Part shown: piece after piece, positions 15,602-24,146 of the stretch
Layout: every line of letters starts with the position of its first letter
How positions within the stretch are numbered: the stretch's first letter is position 1
Source of the DNA: Fodinibius saliphilus
GTDB lineage: Bacteria > Bacteroidota > Rhodothermia > Balneolales > Balneolaceae
Reading direction: 5' to 3'
Length of the DNA stretch: 64,000 bases
Assembly: GCF_005869845.1 (NCBI RefSeq)
Contig: NZ_VAWF01000002.1
Location: forward strand, 186,001-250,000
The notes under the pieces: generated by a model
Database searches by the model: none
What the model was told of the DNA's origin: nothing
Seen by the model: the letters and a program-made list of their open reading frames with translations, nothing else
Position numbers and translations under genes: made by a program

Positions 15602-15856
15602 CAAATAATAAATTTACAACAGAAAACTATTATACCTGGCTTTCTGTAATCTAATCGTTTCAAATCATTCTCAGCAGTCAGTCTTCCCATAATATTGTCC
15701 AGCCTTAGTCTCACTCAATCCAAATATTTCTAAGCCTAGACTACTCCATAACCTTTAAACCAGTGGGTCTGGGCTTATGAAGTACTATAGCTAATCCACA
15801 CTTTCTACATATTTGTTTAGTAACTTATGGGCTGATACTTAATAAGTCATAGGACA

Positions 15857-16546
15857 ATGCGTGCATTGATCGTCGAAGATGAACCATTACTGAATGAAGA
15901 GCTGGAAGAGCATCTGCTGGAGGAGCAGTTCAGCGTTGACTGTTCCGAAACACTGCAGGAAGCCCGTGACCTGGTAGCGGGTGACGAGTATGATTTGGTA
16001 CTACTTGATCTGGGGCTCCCCGACGGCAACGGACTGGAGCTGCTGAAGATGATCAAGAAGTATTATGATGAAACGGCTGTGGTTATTCTTACTGCCCGTG
16101 GTGAAGTTGAAGACAAAGTGAAAGGACTGGAATTGGGCAGCGATGATTACCTGGCCAAGCCTTTTGCTATGGCTGAGCTGCGCGCCCGTATTCATGCGGT
16201 TTTGCGCCGGCGGTTTAAAATCAATGAAAATGAAATTGAGGTGGAAAAGCTGCTTCTTAATCTCAATCATATGGAAGTGCGGTATGACGATCATAAGCTT
16301 GAGCTGACAGAGACGGAATATAAAATCTTGCGTTACCTCGCTTTGAATAAGAATAAAACGATTACCCGCATTGCCTTGGCCGAGCATATCTGGGGCAGTA
16401 AAATTGATGATCGATTTTCGCTGGATTTTATCAATTCGCATATGAAAAACTTGAGAAAAAAGCTCTCACAAGCTGAAGCACCGGACTTGATCGAAACAGT
16501 GTATGGCGTGGGATATAAGTTGGGGGTTCATGAATCTCAACAATAA
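15857..16546 (+). CDS. OmpR/PhoB-type response regulator (CzcR-like)
   Basis: A 229-aa two-component regulator. The receiver domain (1-120) has the acidic pair Glu7-Asp8, phosphoacceptor Asp51 in LVLLDLGLPDGNG, Thr79 in VILTARG and Lys101 in AKPF. The C-terminal winged helix (about 128-225) ends ETVYGVGYKLG, the usual OmpR-family wing. The kinase gene overlaps its 3' end by 17 bp and the czcCBA-type genes follow, so it most likely activates the efflux operon when periplasmic metal rises, as in known CzcRS/CopRS systems. Its start is the only ATG that gives the complete first strand MRALIVEDEP. Confidence 0.93.
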   Translation: MRALIVEDEPLLNEELEEHLLEEQFSVDCSETLQEARDLVAGDEYDLVLLDLGLPDGNGLELLKMIKKYYDETAVVILTARGEVEDKVKGLELGSDDYLAKPFAMAELRARIHAVLRRRFKINENEIEVEKLLLNLNHMEVRYDDHKLELTETEYKILRYLALNKNKTITRIALAEHIWGSKIDDRFSLDFINSHMKNLRKKLSQAEAPDLIETVYGVGYKLGVHESQQ

Positions 16547-17849
16547 GATACTGCTTAGCAACTTGGTCCTCTCCGTAATTATTTTCCTTCTTACCAGCGT
16601 TGGTATGTATTACCTGGTAAACGATACGGTGTACGATGAGCTGGATAACCATCTGCTACAGCACAAAATTGACCTTATGAATCAGGCAGAGGGGGATCCG
16701 GCAAGCCTTGATCAAATAAAGAATCTGGGAGGACTGGGTTCGTACGAGTGGATCGATATTTATCCCTATGGAGGGGATGTAAAACTTAACACCAATGAGT
16801 TTGCCACCATAGATACGGTACGGAATCCGAATGAGGTGGGGCCAGAGTCTTATCGCAGGCTGGCCACGACTATATCGGTTAACGATCGTTTTTACACAGT
16901 GAAAATTTATGAGGAGGTAGCGGCCTGGCAAAACATCAGTATGACGATACTGATAAGTGTACTTGCAGGCTTGTTGATATGGATTCTACTGCTATACCTG
17001 GTCAACCAGATGGTATTTGACCGTATCTTAACGCCTTTTTATGATACTGTGGATATTCTGGAAACCATTTCTGATCCTACTGATTTTGATGAGCGATTTC
17101 CGAGTTCCACCACTTATGAAGTGCAGGTATTGAATGATGCCCTAAATACAATGATGGACCAGATACGGTCTTCATTTGAGGAACAGAAAAAGTTTATCCA
17201 GAATGCCTCACACGAGTTACTAACCCCCTTGTCAATAATCCGACAAAAGGCCGAGAAAATTTTATCTAACTCGGATAAATGTGATCCGCAGACACTAAAA
17301 GCAGCCAGTGAAATCCAGCAAACTGCCGTTCGATTGAGTCGTCTCAGTAATGCGCTGTTGATGATCAGCAGGATAGAAAACAAACAATACGAACTTGATG
17401 AACAGGTGAATATTAATGCAGTAACTGAAGAGGTACTCGAAGAGCTGGGTGACTTTATCGGATTGAAGAAGATCACGGTTCAGAAAGACTTTAATACTCA
17501 GATTGCTGTAAAGGGGAATAAAGAGCTAATTCAGTCGGCCATTTATAATATTATACAGAATGCGGTGAAGTTTTCTCCTGAGCAATCGACCATTACCATT
17601 CGTACAAAAGGTGGGCAAGAGCATGAATCATTATCAATCATTGATGAGGGGCCCGGAATACCAGAAGAGCTCAAAGAATCGTTGTTTGACCGATTTAAAA
17701 AGGGACAGAATATTTCCAATAAATTAGGTAACAACAATGGGACCGGACTGGGCTTGTCGCTTGTAAAGAGCATTTGCAAGCTCCACGGTTTTGGCTATCT
17801 GGCCGAAAAAAAGAATGGTTCCGGTGCTAAAATTAGCCTCCATTTCTGA
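16530..17849 (+). CDS. Sensor histidine kinase (CzcS-like)
   Basis: A 439-aa membrane kinase. Start ATG 16530 is chosen because it is preceded by GGGGG and gives a normal inner-membrane start; a further-upstream start would lie deep in the regulator gene. Two transmembrane helices (about 8-30 and 138-160) flank a periplasmic sensor of about 105 residues. Then come a linker, the HisKA dimerisation helix with His228 in NASHELLTPLS, and the ATPase domain with NIIQNAVKFSP, DEGPGIP and GTGLGLSLVKSI. It overlaps the regulator gene by 17 bp, so the two are translationally coupled. A metal ligand set in the sensor is not obvious (few His or Cys), so the stimulus is inferred from the following efflux genes. 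Confidence 0.92.
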   Translation: MNLNNKILLSNLVLSVIIFLLTSVGMYYLVNDTVYDELDNHLLQHKIDLMNQAEGDPASLDQIKNLGGLGSYEWIDIYPYGGDVKLNTNEFATIDTVRNPNEVGPESYRRLATTISVNDRFYTVKIYEEVAAWQNISMTILISVLAGLLIWILLLYLVNQMVFDRILTPFYDTVDILETISDPTDFDERFPSSTTYEVQVLNDALNTMMDQIRSSFEEQKKFIQNASHELLTPLSIIRQKAEKILSNSDKCDPQTLKAASEIQQTAVRLSRLSNALLMISRIENKQYELDEQVNINAVTEEVLEELGDFIGLKKITVQKDFNTQIAVKGNKELIQSAIYNIIQNAVKFSPEQSTITIRTKGGQEHESLSIIDEGPGIPEELKESLFDRFKKGQNISNKLGNNNGTGLGLSLVKSICKLHGFGYLAEKKNGSGAKISLHF

Positions 17850-17899
17850 ATCCATATTCTCTACAGATTTCCTTTATAGATTTTGACTGTAACAAAACT

Positions 17900-19174
17900 A
17901 TGCGCTATTGCGCGGTAACGGTCAAAATAAGCGAAATGATTTTTTCTGTAGTTTTAGCACTCCTGATCTCATTTCAAATAGCCCCGTCGGATACAACTGA
18001 TCTTAATAGCTTAAGCGTCGATAAAGCCCTTGAGATCGCCTACCAGCACAATCCCAAAATCAATCAGCTCAAAAATCGGATTGTCGCTCAGCGACAACAA
18101 CAGCCGTTGAGTTTGGGTATCAGTAATCCGGAAGTAACCTACGCTAAAGAAGGTATTGGACAGAGATCATTTGCCGAGCAACGGTGGGTTGTCTCGCAGT
18201 CACTGGACTTTCCGCTTACCGGTTATTACAACTTCAAAAGTGAAGATGCCAATACCAGTGCCATGGAATTAGAGCTGCAGGCAATGAGGCTTCAGCTTAA
18301 AGCTGATGTAAAGTCGGCCTATACCCAACTGGCTTATGCAATCGAATCGAGTCACCTGGCACGTGAACGTGTAGATTTATTCAAGAGCATGAGAAATGCA
18401 GCACGGTCTCGGGCCGATCTCGGGGAATCATCCGAAATTGACGCGATGCAGGCCGACCTTCAGCTGACTGAAGCTCAAAACAGCATGCAGAAATCCTACC
18501 AAGATATCATGGACGCGCGCTATAACCTTTTTGAGACCATTGGGCTTGATGAGGAAGAACAGACCTACGAAATCAGTTTTCCGGATACACTACAATATGT
18601 AGCAGTGAACATCAACCAGGATGAGGTATTACAACAGTTGCAGCAGCATCCCCAACTCCAGAAGATCAGCAAAGATCAGCTGGCAGCATCTTATCAGACG
18701 AAGGTGGCTAAGAGCGGATATCTGCCAGATATCAACCTGAAATATTACCGGCAGGATTTTGGTGATGGATTTGATTTCAATGCTTTTGAAGTGGGAGTAA
18801 GCATCCCATTATGGTTTGGAATTAACCAATCGAACAAGGTTCAACAGTCCAAAGCACAGTACCGCGTACAGGAGTGGCGCTTTCAGGAGGAACAGTTGTC
18901 AATCAAGAAACAAGCTGAGCAGGCCTGGCATGGATACGAGACCACGCAGGCCAACATAAAACGCTTCCGAGAATCCATACAAGAACAGTCTAAAGAGCTT
19001 GTAACCATGACACAAAAGGGCTATCGGCTTGGAGAGCTGGATCTACTGACGCTGCTTGAAGCTCAGCGGACCTATCTGCGAACCCAGCAGATTTATTATG
19101 AAACGCTAAGGGATTATTACCTGCGGATTATTGAGCTCGAACAGTACCTACAATCTGATATCATATTCGAATAA
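17900..19174 (+). CDS. czcC: TolC-family outer-membrane efflux protein (CzcC-like)
   Basis: A 424-aa outer-membrane channel subunit of a tripartite RND metal pump. The N-terminal signal sequence (VVLALLISFQIAPSD) is followed by two outer-membrane-efflux (OEP) repeats: first LSVDKALEIAYQHNPKINQLKNRI (about 38-60), second around 240-420 with long coiled helices rich in Gln, Glu and Lys. GELDLLTLLEAQRTYLRTQ near the C-terminus is typical of CzcC/CusC. An ATG 36 bp downstream is an alternative start and would give a shorter signal peptide. It begins 50 bp after the kinase gene and is followed 18 bp later by the adaptor gene. Confidence 0.9.
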   Translation: MRYCAVTVKISEMIFSVVLALLISFQIAPSDTTDLNSLSVDKALEIAYQHNPKINQLKNRIVAQRQQQPLSLGISNPEVTYAKEGIGQRSFAEQRWVVSQSLDFPLTGYYNFKSEDANTSAMELELQAMRLQLKADVKSAYTQLAYAIESSHLARERVDLFKSMRNAARSRADLGESSEIDAMQADLQLTEAQNSMQKSYQDIMDARYNLFETIGLDEEEQTYEISFPDTLQYVAVNINQDEVLQQLQQHPQLQKISKDQLAASYQTKVAKSGYLPDINLKYYRQDFGDGFDFNAFEVGVSIPLWFGINQSNKVQQSKAQYRVQEWRFQEEQLSIKKQAEQAWHGYETTQANIKRFRESIQEQSKELVTMTQKGYRLGELDLLTLLEAQRTYLRTQQIYYETLRDYYLRIIELEQYLQSDIIFE

Positions 19175-19192
19175 TAACACAGTCGATTTATT

Positions 19193-20419
19193 ATGAATGT
19201 TCTGTCAAACCGATTTAAATACTCATCATTTTCTTCTCCTATACTGGTTGTCGGATTGATGCTTTTTATGAGCAGTTGTGGTTCCGAGACTGCGGAAGAG
19301 GCAATCCAAACCGATCCGGGAACACCCCCCTCATTGTCAGGAAAACAAACCGAACAGGTGGTTCGATTAACTGAGCAACAAGCAAAGGATCTGAATATTC
19401 AGCTTTATACTGTCAAGACCGAACAGGTCAGTTTTGATATCAATGCTCCTGGGCAAGTTTATGCAGCCCCGGAAGGCATTTCGGTGGTTAGTTCCCCTAT
19501 CAATGGACGGGTGTCAAAAATTTATGCGCACGAAGGAGAGCGGGTCCAGAAAGGTGATCCCCTGCTAGATCTGGAAAGTCTGGAGTATGCAAACTTGGTG
19601 GGTTACTACCTTGAAGCTACGGCTGAGATTACCTATCAGCAACAGCAGGTAGAGCGGCTAAAAGTACTCACCGAAGAAAAAATCAGTCCCCAGCGTGCAC
19701 TTGAACGGGCACAAGCCGATCTGCGACGCGCAAAAACTAAACAGAATGCTTCGCTAGCGCGACTGCGCGCAGTGGGTATTACACCCAAAGAAGTACAGGA
19801 GTGGGATCCTTTTATGTCTGAACCCAAAGCAGAATTGACCATTTATGCCCCTATTTCGGGTGTATTGAACCAGCACCTGATTGACCTGGGCGAATCGGTT
19901 AATTCTTATGACAAACTGCTGGATATCATCGACAATACCGAAGTACTTGTGCGTGGCTTTGTGTCACCGGCCGATGCTCCTTTTGTACAAGGGGGAACAT
20001 CGGTTGTGATCACCGAAAAGACCGAAGATGGGGCTCCACAGGGCAAGCGTATTGAAGGAGAAGTAACTTCCGTAAATCCCGCCCTCGATGAAGAAAATCG
20101 GTCCATCGTGCTCAACAGCATTGTTCCCACCGAAAATGGCTGGCCCATTGTGGGGCAGAGCGTGCGGATGAAATACGCTGCCCAACCGCTGGATTCAACC
20201 TTCACCATTCCATTATCAGCTATTCAGTTCGAAGCGCAGGATGCAGCGGTTTTTGTACAGCAAGGTCCTAGGGAATATGTGAAACGAGTAGTACAGGTTG
20301 AACGAATGACCGAGGATCGTGCGGTGATTAGTGCAGGTCTGGAACCGGGTGAAAAGATTGCCATTACCCAGGTATTCAGCCTGAAAGCACTGGAGCGTTT
20401 TGAACAATTTGCCGACTAA
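19193..20419 (+). CDS. czcB: RND periplasmic adaptor lipoprotein (CzcB-like)
   Basis: A 408-aa membrane-fusion protein joining the RND pump to the outer-membrane channel. A lipobox (MLFMSSC, Cys at about 29) indicates lipid anchoring. The barrel-sandwich domain starts NAPGQVYAAPEGISVVSSPINGRVSKIYAHEGERVQKGDPLLDLES (about 83-128), a helical hairpin follows (about 135-195), then the second lipoyl half ELTIYAPISGVLNQHLIDLGESV and the beta-barrel. No extra His-rich N-terminal or C-terminal metal domain is visible. It lies 18 bp after czcC and 18 bp before czcA. Confidence 0.92.
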   Translation: MNVLSNRFKYSSFSSPILVVGLMLFMSSCGSETAEEAIQTDPGTPPSLSGKQTEQVVRLTEQQAKDLNIQLYTVKTEQVSFDINAPGQVYAAPEGISVVSSPINGRVSKIYAHEGERVQKGDPLLDLESLEYANLVGYYLEATAEITYQQQQVERLKVLTEEKISPQRALERAQADLRRAKTKQNASLARLRAVGITPKEVQEWDPFMSEPKAELTIYAPISGVLNQHLIDLGESVNSYDKLLDIIDNTEVLVRGFVSPADAPFVQGGTSVVITEKTEDGAPQGKRIEGEVTSVNPALDEENRSIVLNSIVPTENGWPIVGQSVRMKYAAQPLDSTFTIPLSAIQFEAQDAAVFVQQGPREYVKRVVQVERMTEDRAVISAGLEPGEKIAITQVFSLKALERFEQFAD

Positions 20420-20437
20420 CTAATAGCTATATCTGCC

Positions 20438-23400
20438 ATGTTAAAGAGCATTATTGATTTTAGTCTGAAGCAGAAATTTGTAGCACTGTCGCTGGTGGTA
20501 TTAATGGCGGCCGGTGGTATTTTTTCGCTAACTGATATTCCAATAAATTCTCAGCCTGATGTAACCCCGGTGCAGGTTCTGGTTATTACCAAAGCAGGCC
20601 AGTATTCTCCCTATGACGTAGAGCGTTTGGTGAGTTATCCCATCGAAACCTCGATGAACGGATTGCCGAATGTGAAGGAGGTGCGATCGATTTCTCAGTT
20701 TGGACTCTCGGCGGTAACGGTGCTCTTTGAAGAGGGTACAGATATCTACTTTGCACGCCAGCAGGTGAGTCAGCGCGTACAGAGTATAGCCGAGGAGCTG
20801 CCGGAAGGCGTCTCTACTCCCAACCTGGGCCCCATTTCTACAGCGATGGGTGAAATTGTACAGTATGTGGTTCGCGGAAAGAACCACTCACTGACTGAGC
20901 TTCGTACTATACAGGACTGGCTTATTGCTCCCCAGCTTAAAACGGTAGAGGGAGTGACAGAAATTAACTCCTTCGGTGGCTTCGTCAAACAGTTTGAGGT
21001 AGCCGTCAATCCCGATAAGCTTCGAAATTTTGGGATTGGGCTGAAGGATTTAACTGATGCCATCAAAAATAATAATAGCGTTTCCGGAGGGAATTACCTT
21101 GAGCATAACCGAGAGCAGTACATTGTTCGGGGTTTTGGTCAGATTTCAGACACCAAGAATATCGAGAATATTATAGTAAAACGGATTGAGGATCGCCCGG
21201 TCTACGTCAAAGATGTGGCGGATGTGAGCATCGGTCGGCAGCTGCGTCAAGGTGCTGTAACAAAAGACGGTGACGGTGAGATTGTTACCGGCATTGTGAT
21301 GATGCTCAGGGGTGCCAATGGCCGCGAAGTCATTCAGCGGATGGATGAGAAAATAGCGGAGGTGAACCAAAGCCTGCCTGAAGGAGTAACGATTGAAAAA
21401 TTTTACGATCAGTCCGACCTGATTGATCGTACCACCGATACCATTGTCACCAACCTAGTGGAAGGAGGGTTTTTTGTCATTGCCGTGCTGCTGTTGTTAC
21501 TCGGTGAAATTACGGGAGCAATTATTGTGGCAGCCGTAATTCCGTTGTCGATGCTGTTTGCCTTCATCGGTATGGACCAGCTGGGGTTGGCAGCCAACCT
21601 GATGAGCCTGGGAGCTATCGACTTTGGGATGGTCGTGGACGGCTCGGTTGTGATGGTGGAGAATATTGTAGAGAAACTGAACAGCGATAAATCGAAGAAA
21701 TCAAAGCTGGTGATCATCCGGGAGGCCGCCCACGAAGTGGCCCGTCCCATTTTCTTTGGCGTATTAATTATTCTGATGGTGTACGTGCCGGTGATGACCT
21801 TCTCCGGTATGGAGGGGATTTTATATCGCCCCATGGCCATAACGGTCGGTGCGGCTGTCTTCGGATCCCTTATTTTAGCACTGGTATACGTGCCTGCTAT
21901 CTCGGCCCTGGTGTTTCGCAACGGCGTTAAAACGCGCAAAAACTATGTCACCAACTGGCTGAAACCCCGCTATGAAAACTTTCTTGAAAAGAGCCTGGAT
22001 AAAAAAGTGGTCACCATTGGCACGGCGGTGGTGGTCTTTGGAATCTCAATGGCACTTATGCCGTTTCTGGGTACGCAGTTTTTACCCGAACTTGACGAGG
22101 GGTCAATCCTGATTGAGCAGGTGCGTATGCCATCGGTCACACTCGATGAATCAGTACAGAACGCCAACTGGCTAGGCGGCAAGCTCACAGATAACATCCC
22201 GGAAATTAAGACCGTGGTTCCCAAAACGGGTCGCTCCGATCTTGCCAACGACTGGATGGGGGTTCACCAGACGGATGTCTGGGTGATTTTGCATCCCCGG
22301 GAACAGTGGCGTGAGGGGATGAGCAAAGAAGACATTATCGATGACATCAGGCCCTACCTGGAAACGGAGCCCGGCCTCTCCTACAACTTTACCCAGCCTA
22401 TTGCCATGCGTGTGGATGAACTAACCAGCGGCGTGAAATCGGATATTGCAGTCAAGGTGTTTGGCGAAGAGCTGGATACCCTGAACGCTGTGGGACGTAG
22501 AATTTCCGGCATTCTCAATGATCTGGAAGGGACCGACAACTTCCTGCTGGAGCAAAGCAGCGGTCAGCCGTATTATAATATCCAGATTGATCGCGAAGCA
22601 GTAGCCTCGTACGGGCTCAATGTAAATGATGTACAGAATGTAATTGAAACCGGCATTGGCGGAAGTGAGGCCGGTCAAATTTTTGAAGGTCAGCGAAGGT
22701 TTAATATCAACGTAAGGCTACCCGAAAATTTGCGGAGTGACTTCCAGGACATCATGGATGTGCCGCTACAGCTGCCTAACGGAGGATATATCCCACTCAA
22801 AGAAGTGGCCGAAATTTATGCCGAGGAGGGACCGCGTCAGATTTCCCGCGAAAATGGCTGGCGGCGTGCCATATTGGGAATCAATATATCGGGAATAGAT
22901 GTGGGCAGCTATGTCTCCAACCTTCGCGAGGCGATTAATGAAAAAGTGGATATTCCGGCCGGATATTTTATTCAGTATGGCGGATCCTTTGAAGATCAAC
23001 AGCGCGCAATGAATCACCTGCTGATTGTAGTACCCATTTCGTTACTGATTATTATTGGGCTACTCTATATGATGTTTGGCAAACTACGCTTTACGATGCT
23101 GATATTTTTGAATCTCCCGCTGGCGCTCTCCGGGGGGATTTTCATCCTGTGGCTACGCGGGCTGTATCTGTCCGTCTCGGCCAGCATTGGCTTTGTTGCG
23201 CTGTTTGGGGTAGCAGTACTCAACGGTATTGTACTGGTTGCCCATCTCAATGACATGCGCAAAGAGGGTGCTGGTTTGCGTACAGCAGTTATTAAGGGAG
23301 CCAGTGACCGATTGCGACCGGTATTGATGACGGCCCTGGTAGCCAGCCTTGGATTCATTCCAATGGCATTTAATGTCGGGCCTGGCTCAGAAGTCCAGCG

Positions 23401-23527
23401 CCCGCTCGCCTCGGTGGTTATAGGTGGATTGGTAACAGCAACATTGCTTACTCTGCTGGTTCTTCCAACAATCTATCACTGGATGGAGAAAGGGAAAGAG
23501 CTAGTTATCAAAAATGATGCATTTTAA
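20438..23527 (+). CDS. czcA: Heavy-metal RND efflux pump (CzcA-like)
   Basis: A 1029-aa proton-driven inner-membrane pump of the HME-RND family. It has the two-fold RND repeat with large periplasmic loops and 12 helices. Helix 4 has the proton-relay signature DFGMVVDGSVVMVEN with Asp395, Asp401 and Glu408, the pattern of divalent cation exporters (CzcA/CnrA) rather than of drug pumps. GTQFLPELDEGS and GPGSEVQRPLA are also typical. Substrate is probably Zn, Co or Cd; Cu/Ag cannot be excluded without alignment. It forms a czcCBA operon after the two-component pair, and a small membrane gene follows 25 bp later. Confidence 0.94.
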   Translation: MLKSIIDFSLKQKFVALSLVVLMAAGGIFSLTDIPINSQPDVTPVQVLVITKAGQYSPYDVERLVSYPIETSMNGLPNVKEVRSISQFGLSAVTVLFEEGTDIYFARQQVSQRVQSIAEELPEGVSTPNLGPISTAMGEIVQYVVRGKNHSLTELRTIQDWLIAPQLKTVEGVTEINSFGGFVKQFEVAVNPDKLRNFGIGLKDLTDAIKNNNSVSGGNYLEHNREQYIVRGFGQISDTKNIENIIVKRIEDRPVYVKDVADVSIGRQLRQGAVTKDGDGEIVTGIVMMLRGANGREVIQRMDEKIAEVNQSLPEGVTIEKFYDQSDLIDRTTDTIVTNLVEGGFFVIAVLLLLLGEITGAIIVAAVIPLSMLFAFIGMDQLGLAANLMSLGAIDFGMVVDGSVVMVENIVEKLNSDKSKKSKLVIIREAAHEVARPIFFGVLIILMVYVPVMTFSGMEGILYRPMAITVGAAVFGSLILALVYVPAISALVFRNGVKTRKNYVTNWLKPRYENFLEKSLDKKVVTIGTAVVVFGISMALMPFLGTQFLPELDEGSILIEQVRMPSVTLDESVQNANWLGGKLTDNIPEIKTVVPKTGRSDLANDWMGVHQTDVWVILHPREQWREGMSKEDIIDDIRPYLETEPGLSYNFTQPIAMRVDELTSGVKSDIAVKVFGEELDTLNAVGRRISGILNDLEGTDNFLLEQSSGQPYYNIQIDREAVASYGLNVNDVQNVIETGIGGSEAGQIFEGQRRFNINVRLPENLRSDFQDIMDVPLQLPNGGYIPLKEVAEIYAEEGPRQISRENGWRRAILGINISGIDVGSYVSNLREAINEKVDIPAGYFIQYGGSFEDQQRAMNHLLIVVPISLLIIIGLLYMMFGKLRFTMLIFLNLPLALSGGIFILWLRGLYLSVSASIGFVALFGVAVLNGIVLVAHLNDMRKEGAGLRTAVIKGASDRLRPVLMTALVASLGFIPMAFNVGPGSEVQRPLASVVIGGLVTATLLTLLVLPTIYHWMEKGKELVIKNDAF

Positions 23528-23552
23528 TCAAATATAAGGTGAGGTATCTGTT

Positions 23553-24041
23553 ATGAACGATGCATATTTACATTTGGTCATCAACCATTTCCCTATTTTC
23601 AGTATGCTCTTTGGGCTGGTTATTCTGGGATGGGGAATATTGAAAAAACAGGAGTCAATCCAGAAAATTGCAATGGTACTGCTTGTTCTCGGTGCCATTA
23701 CGAGCTATATAGCAATCGAAACCGGCGAAGGAGCCGAAGAAATTGTCGAAGATTATGTAGCTACCATATCCCATGATGCCATTCACAATCACGAAGAAGC
23801 GGCCGAGGTGGCCATGTGGCTTTCAATGGTAACCGGCGGGCTTGCGTTGATAAATTTAGTTGTTGTGAATTATAATATCCGCTATAAAAATGTTCTGATA
23901 GGCATTCTGTTGGTTGCGACTACGGCTTCTCTAGGCGCACTTATATATACTGCCTATCAAGGAGGAAAAATTCGTCATCCCGAGGCACATGACACCATTA
24001 AAATTGAACAATCAATTGAAGACTCTGAAATCGACAATTAA
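23553..24041 (+). CDS. Small four-helix membrane protein following czcA
   Basis: A 162-aa protein with four predicted helices (about 10-28, 38-56, 88-108 and 112-132). It starts AYLHLVINHFPIFSMLFGLVILGWG, which resembles DUF2231-type membrane proteins with conserved His in helix 1 (His7, His12). The loop after helix 2 is rich in Glu and His (GEGAEEIVEDYVATISHDAIHNHEEAAEV), and more His lie near the C-terminus, so metal or heme binding is possible. It starts 25 bp after czcA on the same strand, so it is probably part of the efflux operon. Function unknown. Confidence 0.75.
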   Translation: MNDAYLHLVINHFPIFSMLFGLVILGWGILKKQESIQKIAMVLLVLGAITSYIAIETGEGAEEIVEDYVATISHDAIHNHEEAAEVAMWLSMVTGGLALINLVVVNYNIRYKNVLIGILLVATTASLGALIYTAYQGGKIRHPEAHDTIKIEQSIEDSEIDN

Positions 24042-24146
24042 TTTAGTTATTCAACATTGAATAAATTATGAAGTCCTTAACTCATAATTTCAATTTCTTA
24101 TAAAAAGAGCAATACCTATATATTTGCTATAATTAGAAAAAGAAAC